From Gammaproteobacteria bacterium (GTDB lineage Bacteria; Pseudomonadota; Gammaproteobacteria; UBA6429; Thiohalophilaceae): a stretch of DNA of 16,881 bases. The stretch spans positions 1-16,881 of the forward strand of contig JAOUOK010000002.1 of assembly GCA_029880425.1 (NCBI GenBank). Reading direction: 5' to 3'. Shown piece after piece: positions 15,506-16,881 of this stretch. Position numbers and translations under genes: made by a program. Below the pieces are notes generated by a model. That model was not told the origin of the DNA. It was given only the letters and a program-made list of their open reading frames with translations, and did not search any database. Positions within the stretch are counted from its first letter, which is position 1. Each line of letters opens with the position of its first letter.

Positions 15506-16402
15506 TTATTCCGGACTATCGTTAATATTTTTATCTTCGCAAAATTCATCACGGGCTTTCTTAGCGCGTGAAAAAATTTCTTTCAGATAAACACTATCGT
15601 TTGCTTCAATCGCTTTTGCCAGTAACTCTAAATCATCAGTGAATTTTTTAATCATCGTCACTAATGCATCTTTATTAGAAATACAGATATCGTGCCACAT
15701 TTCAGGATCGCTGGATGCGATGCGGGTGAAATCACGAAAACCACCTGCGGCAAAATCAAATATCTCTTTCTTTTCATCCATTTTAGCCAGGGTATCGACC
15801 AACGAATATGCCAACATATGGGGAAGATGGCTGGTTGCAGCTAATACTTCATCATGATGCTCGATTGAAGTTTCGACAACATCAGCCCCACAGGCTTGCC
15901 ACATCTTACGTACTTTCGAAACAGCTTCAGAAGAACTTGTCTCTAAAGGTGTAAGAATAATTCGTCGGTTGTCAAAAAGCTCGGCAAAAGAAGCTTCAAC
16001 ACCACTTTTTTCAGTACCTGCAATCGGATGACCAGGTACAAGTGTATCAGGCAATGATTTAAATGCCTGTTGCGCTGCTTTTACAACACTTGCCTTGGCA
16101 CTACCTACATCAGTAATAATCATTTCTTCTGTGATAACAGATGAAATCTGTTCAAATACTGATTGCATAGCACCTAATGGCACAGCAAGGACCACCATGT
16201 CACAGCCCTTTACCGCTTGTGAAATATCTGTTTCAAAAGAATCAATCACACCAAGCTCTTTTGCTTTTTCGAGGTGAGCCACATTACGGCCAGCACCAAC
16301 AACCTCAGTGACTACACCCGCTTTTTTTAATCCACGCGCTAAAGAGCCCCCGATTAACCCGACCCCGATAACACAAAGACGCTGAATAATTTTCTGACTC
16401 AT
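15506..16402 (-). CDS. tyrA: Prephenate dehydrogenase
   Basis: TyrA oxidatively decarboxylates prephenate to 4-hydroxyphenylpyruvate with NAD+ (some members use arogenate), leading to tyrosine. The 298-residue product has the Rossmann motif GVGLIGGSLA at 13-22, the catalytic/substrate motifs GHPIAGTEKSG (124-134) and SHLPHM (191-196), and GFRDFTRIASSDP (221-233). It is a stand-alone dehydrogenase: there is no chorismate mutase domain as in enteric TyrA and no C-terminal AroA fusion or ACT domain. Its ATG overlaps the hisC stop by one base (TAATG), indicating translational coupling; the upstream ribosome binding site is weak (GGGTA). Cofactor and substrate preference cannot be read with confidence. 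Confidence 0.96.
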   Translation of the reverse strand: MSQKIIQRLCVIGVGLIGGSLARGLKKAGVVTEVVGAGRNVAHLEKAKELGVIDSFETDISQAVKGCDMVVLAVPLGAMQSVFEQISSVITEEMIITDVGSAKASVVKAAQQAFKSLPDTLVPGHPIAGTEKSGVEASFAELFDNRRIILTPLETSSSEAVSKVRKMWQACGADVVETSIEHHDEVLAATSHLPHMLAYSLVDTLAKMDEKKEIFDFAAGGFRDFTRIASSDPEMWHDICISNKDALVTMIKKFTDDLELLAKAIEANDSVYLKEIFSRAKKARDEFCEDKNINDSPE

Positions 16403-16881
16403 TATTTACCCAGTACTTTCTTTAAAGCAGTAATGAAACGTTCATTTTCTTTTTCTGTACCAATTGTGATACGCAAATATTGTGGCATTTCATAATTTGC
16501 AACCGGTCGCACGATAACGCCTTCATAAAGCAGATCATCATAAACTTTCATGGCACCACCACCCACTTCAACACAAATAAAATTACCTGCTGACGGGATA
16601 TAGGCTAAATCCATTGCTTTAAAAGCAGAAACAAGCTGCTGCATACCTTGTGCATTAAGCTTAATACCTGCTTGCAGGTGTTCAACATCAGTTAGAGCAA
16701 CCTCAGCAGCTTTGAGTGCCAGACTATTAACATTAAATGGTTGACGAACACGATTAAGGACATCGGCTACCTGTGGATGTGAAACAGAATACCCTACCCG
16801 CAAACCGGCTATACCATATGCTTTTGAAAATGTACGCGTTACGATTAAATTAGGATAGTCGTTTACCCATGTAATACCGTC
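16402..16881 (-). CDS. hisC: Histidinol-phosphate / aromatic aminotransferase, 3' part
   Basis: This fold-type I PLP enzyme transaminates imidazole acetol phosphate in histidine synthesis; copies in this cluster often also act on phenylpyruvate and 4-hydroxyphenylpyruvate. The frame is open to the window edge, giving the last 159 residues plus the stop; the start lies outside. The PLP lysine is visible in TRTFSKAYGIAGLRVGY (K20 of the fragment), with the phosphate-binding Arg in GLRVGY, and RQPFNVN and YLRITIGTEKEN farther on. The TTG at 16803 is an internal Leu codon, not a start. It ends inside the tyrA start codon. Position upstream of tyrA-aroA matches the second-type HisC of many gammaproteobacteria. 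Substrate range is inferred. Confidence 0.94.
   Translation of the reverse strand, partial: DGITWVNDYPNLIVTRTFSKAYGIAGLRVGYSVSHPQVADVLNRVRQPFNVNSLALKAAEVALTDVEHLQAGIKLNAQGMQQLVSAFKAMDLAYIPSAGNFICVEVGGGAMKVYDDLLYEGVIVRPVANYEMPQYLRITIGTEKENERFITALKKVLGK

Overview
The window looks like chromosomal DNA of a gammaproteobacterium with a moderately low G+C content (impression by eye, not counted). Two blocks of conserved gene order support this. The first is folD / cysS / ppiB / lpxH, which in E. coli lie close together. The second is hisC-tyrA-aroA-cmk-rpsA-ihfB, the classic gammaproteobacterial aromatic amino acid / ribosomal protein S1 / IHF cluster. LpxH, S1, IHF-beta and the lipoprotein all point to a Gram-negative cell. 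I cannot name the genus. The class II-type AroA resembles the enzymes of pseudomonads and related non-enteric groups more than the E. coli enzyme.

Layout. Positions 1-597 (+) hold the 3' part of folD, which converges on an unrecognised exported protein (613-1269, -). cysS (1390-2793, -) follows, with a long stem-loop directly after its stop codon. Divergent from cysS is a plus-strand operon of a periplasmic cyclophilin, cytoplasmic ppiB and lpxH (3008-4874). lpxH converges on an orphan receiver-domain protein (4882-5244, -) that has its own sigma70-like promoter. A minus-strand unit reads glycerate 2-kinase, DUF455 ferritin-like protein, lipoprotein (8246 down to 5443). Divergent from it are a 65-residue membrane protein with an excellent ribosome binding site (8399-8596, +) and, after a terminator, a 292-residue membrane protein (8707-9585, +). 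A bidirectional terminator (9703-9739) separates this from the large minus-strand cluster ihfB, rpsA, cmk, manC, aroA, tyrA, hisC, which is transcribed from beyond the right edge down to 9763.

How the genes work together. hisC, tyrA and aroA serve histidine/aromatic amino acid synthesis. cmk, rpsA and ihfB serve nucleotide supply, translation and nucleoid structure. manC makes GDP-mannose for surface polysaccharide and sits unexpectedly between aroA and cmk. FolD supplies one-carbon units, CysS charges tRNA-Cys, the two cyclophilins assist folding in periplasm and cytoplasm, and LpxH makes lipid X for lipid A. No stretch over 300 bases lacks a gene; the longest gaps are 5245-5442 and 9586-9762. 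I found no tRNA, rRNA, CRISPR array, insertion sequence, toxin-antitoxin pair or phage gene. Most of the window is ordinary housekeeping DNA. The points most worth a second look are the manC insertion, the hairpin after cysS, the glycerate kinase/DUF455/lipoprotein unit, and the small and large uncharacterised membrane proteins.
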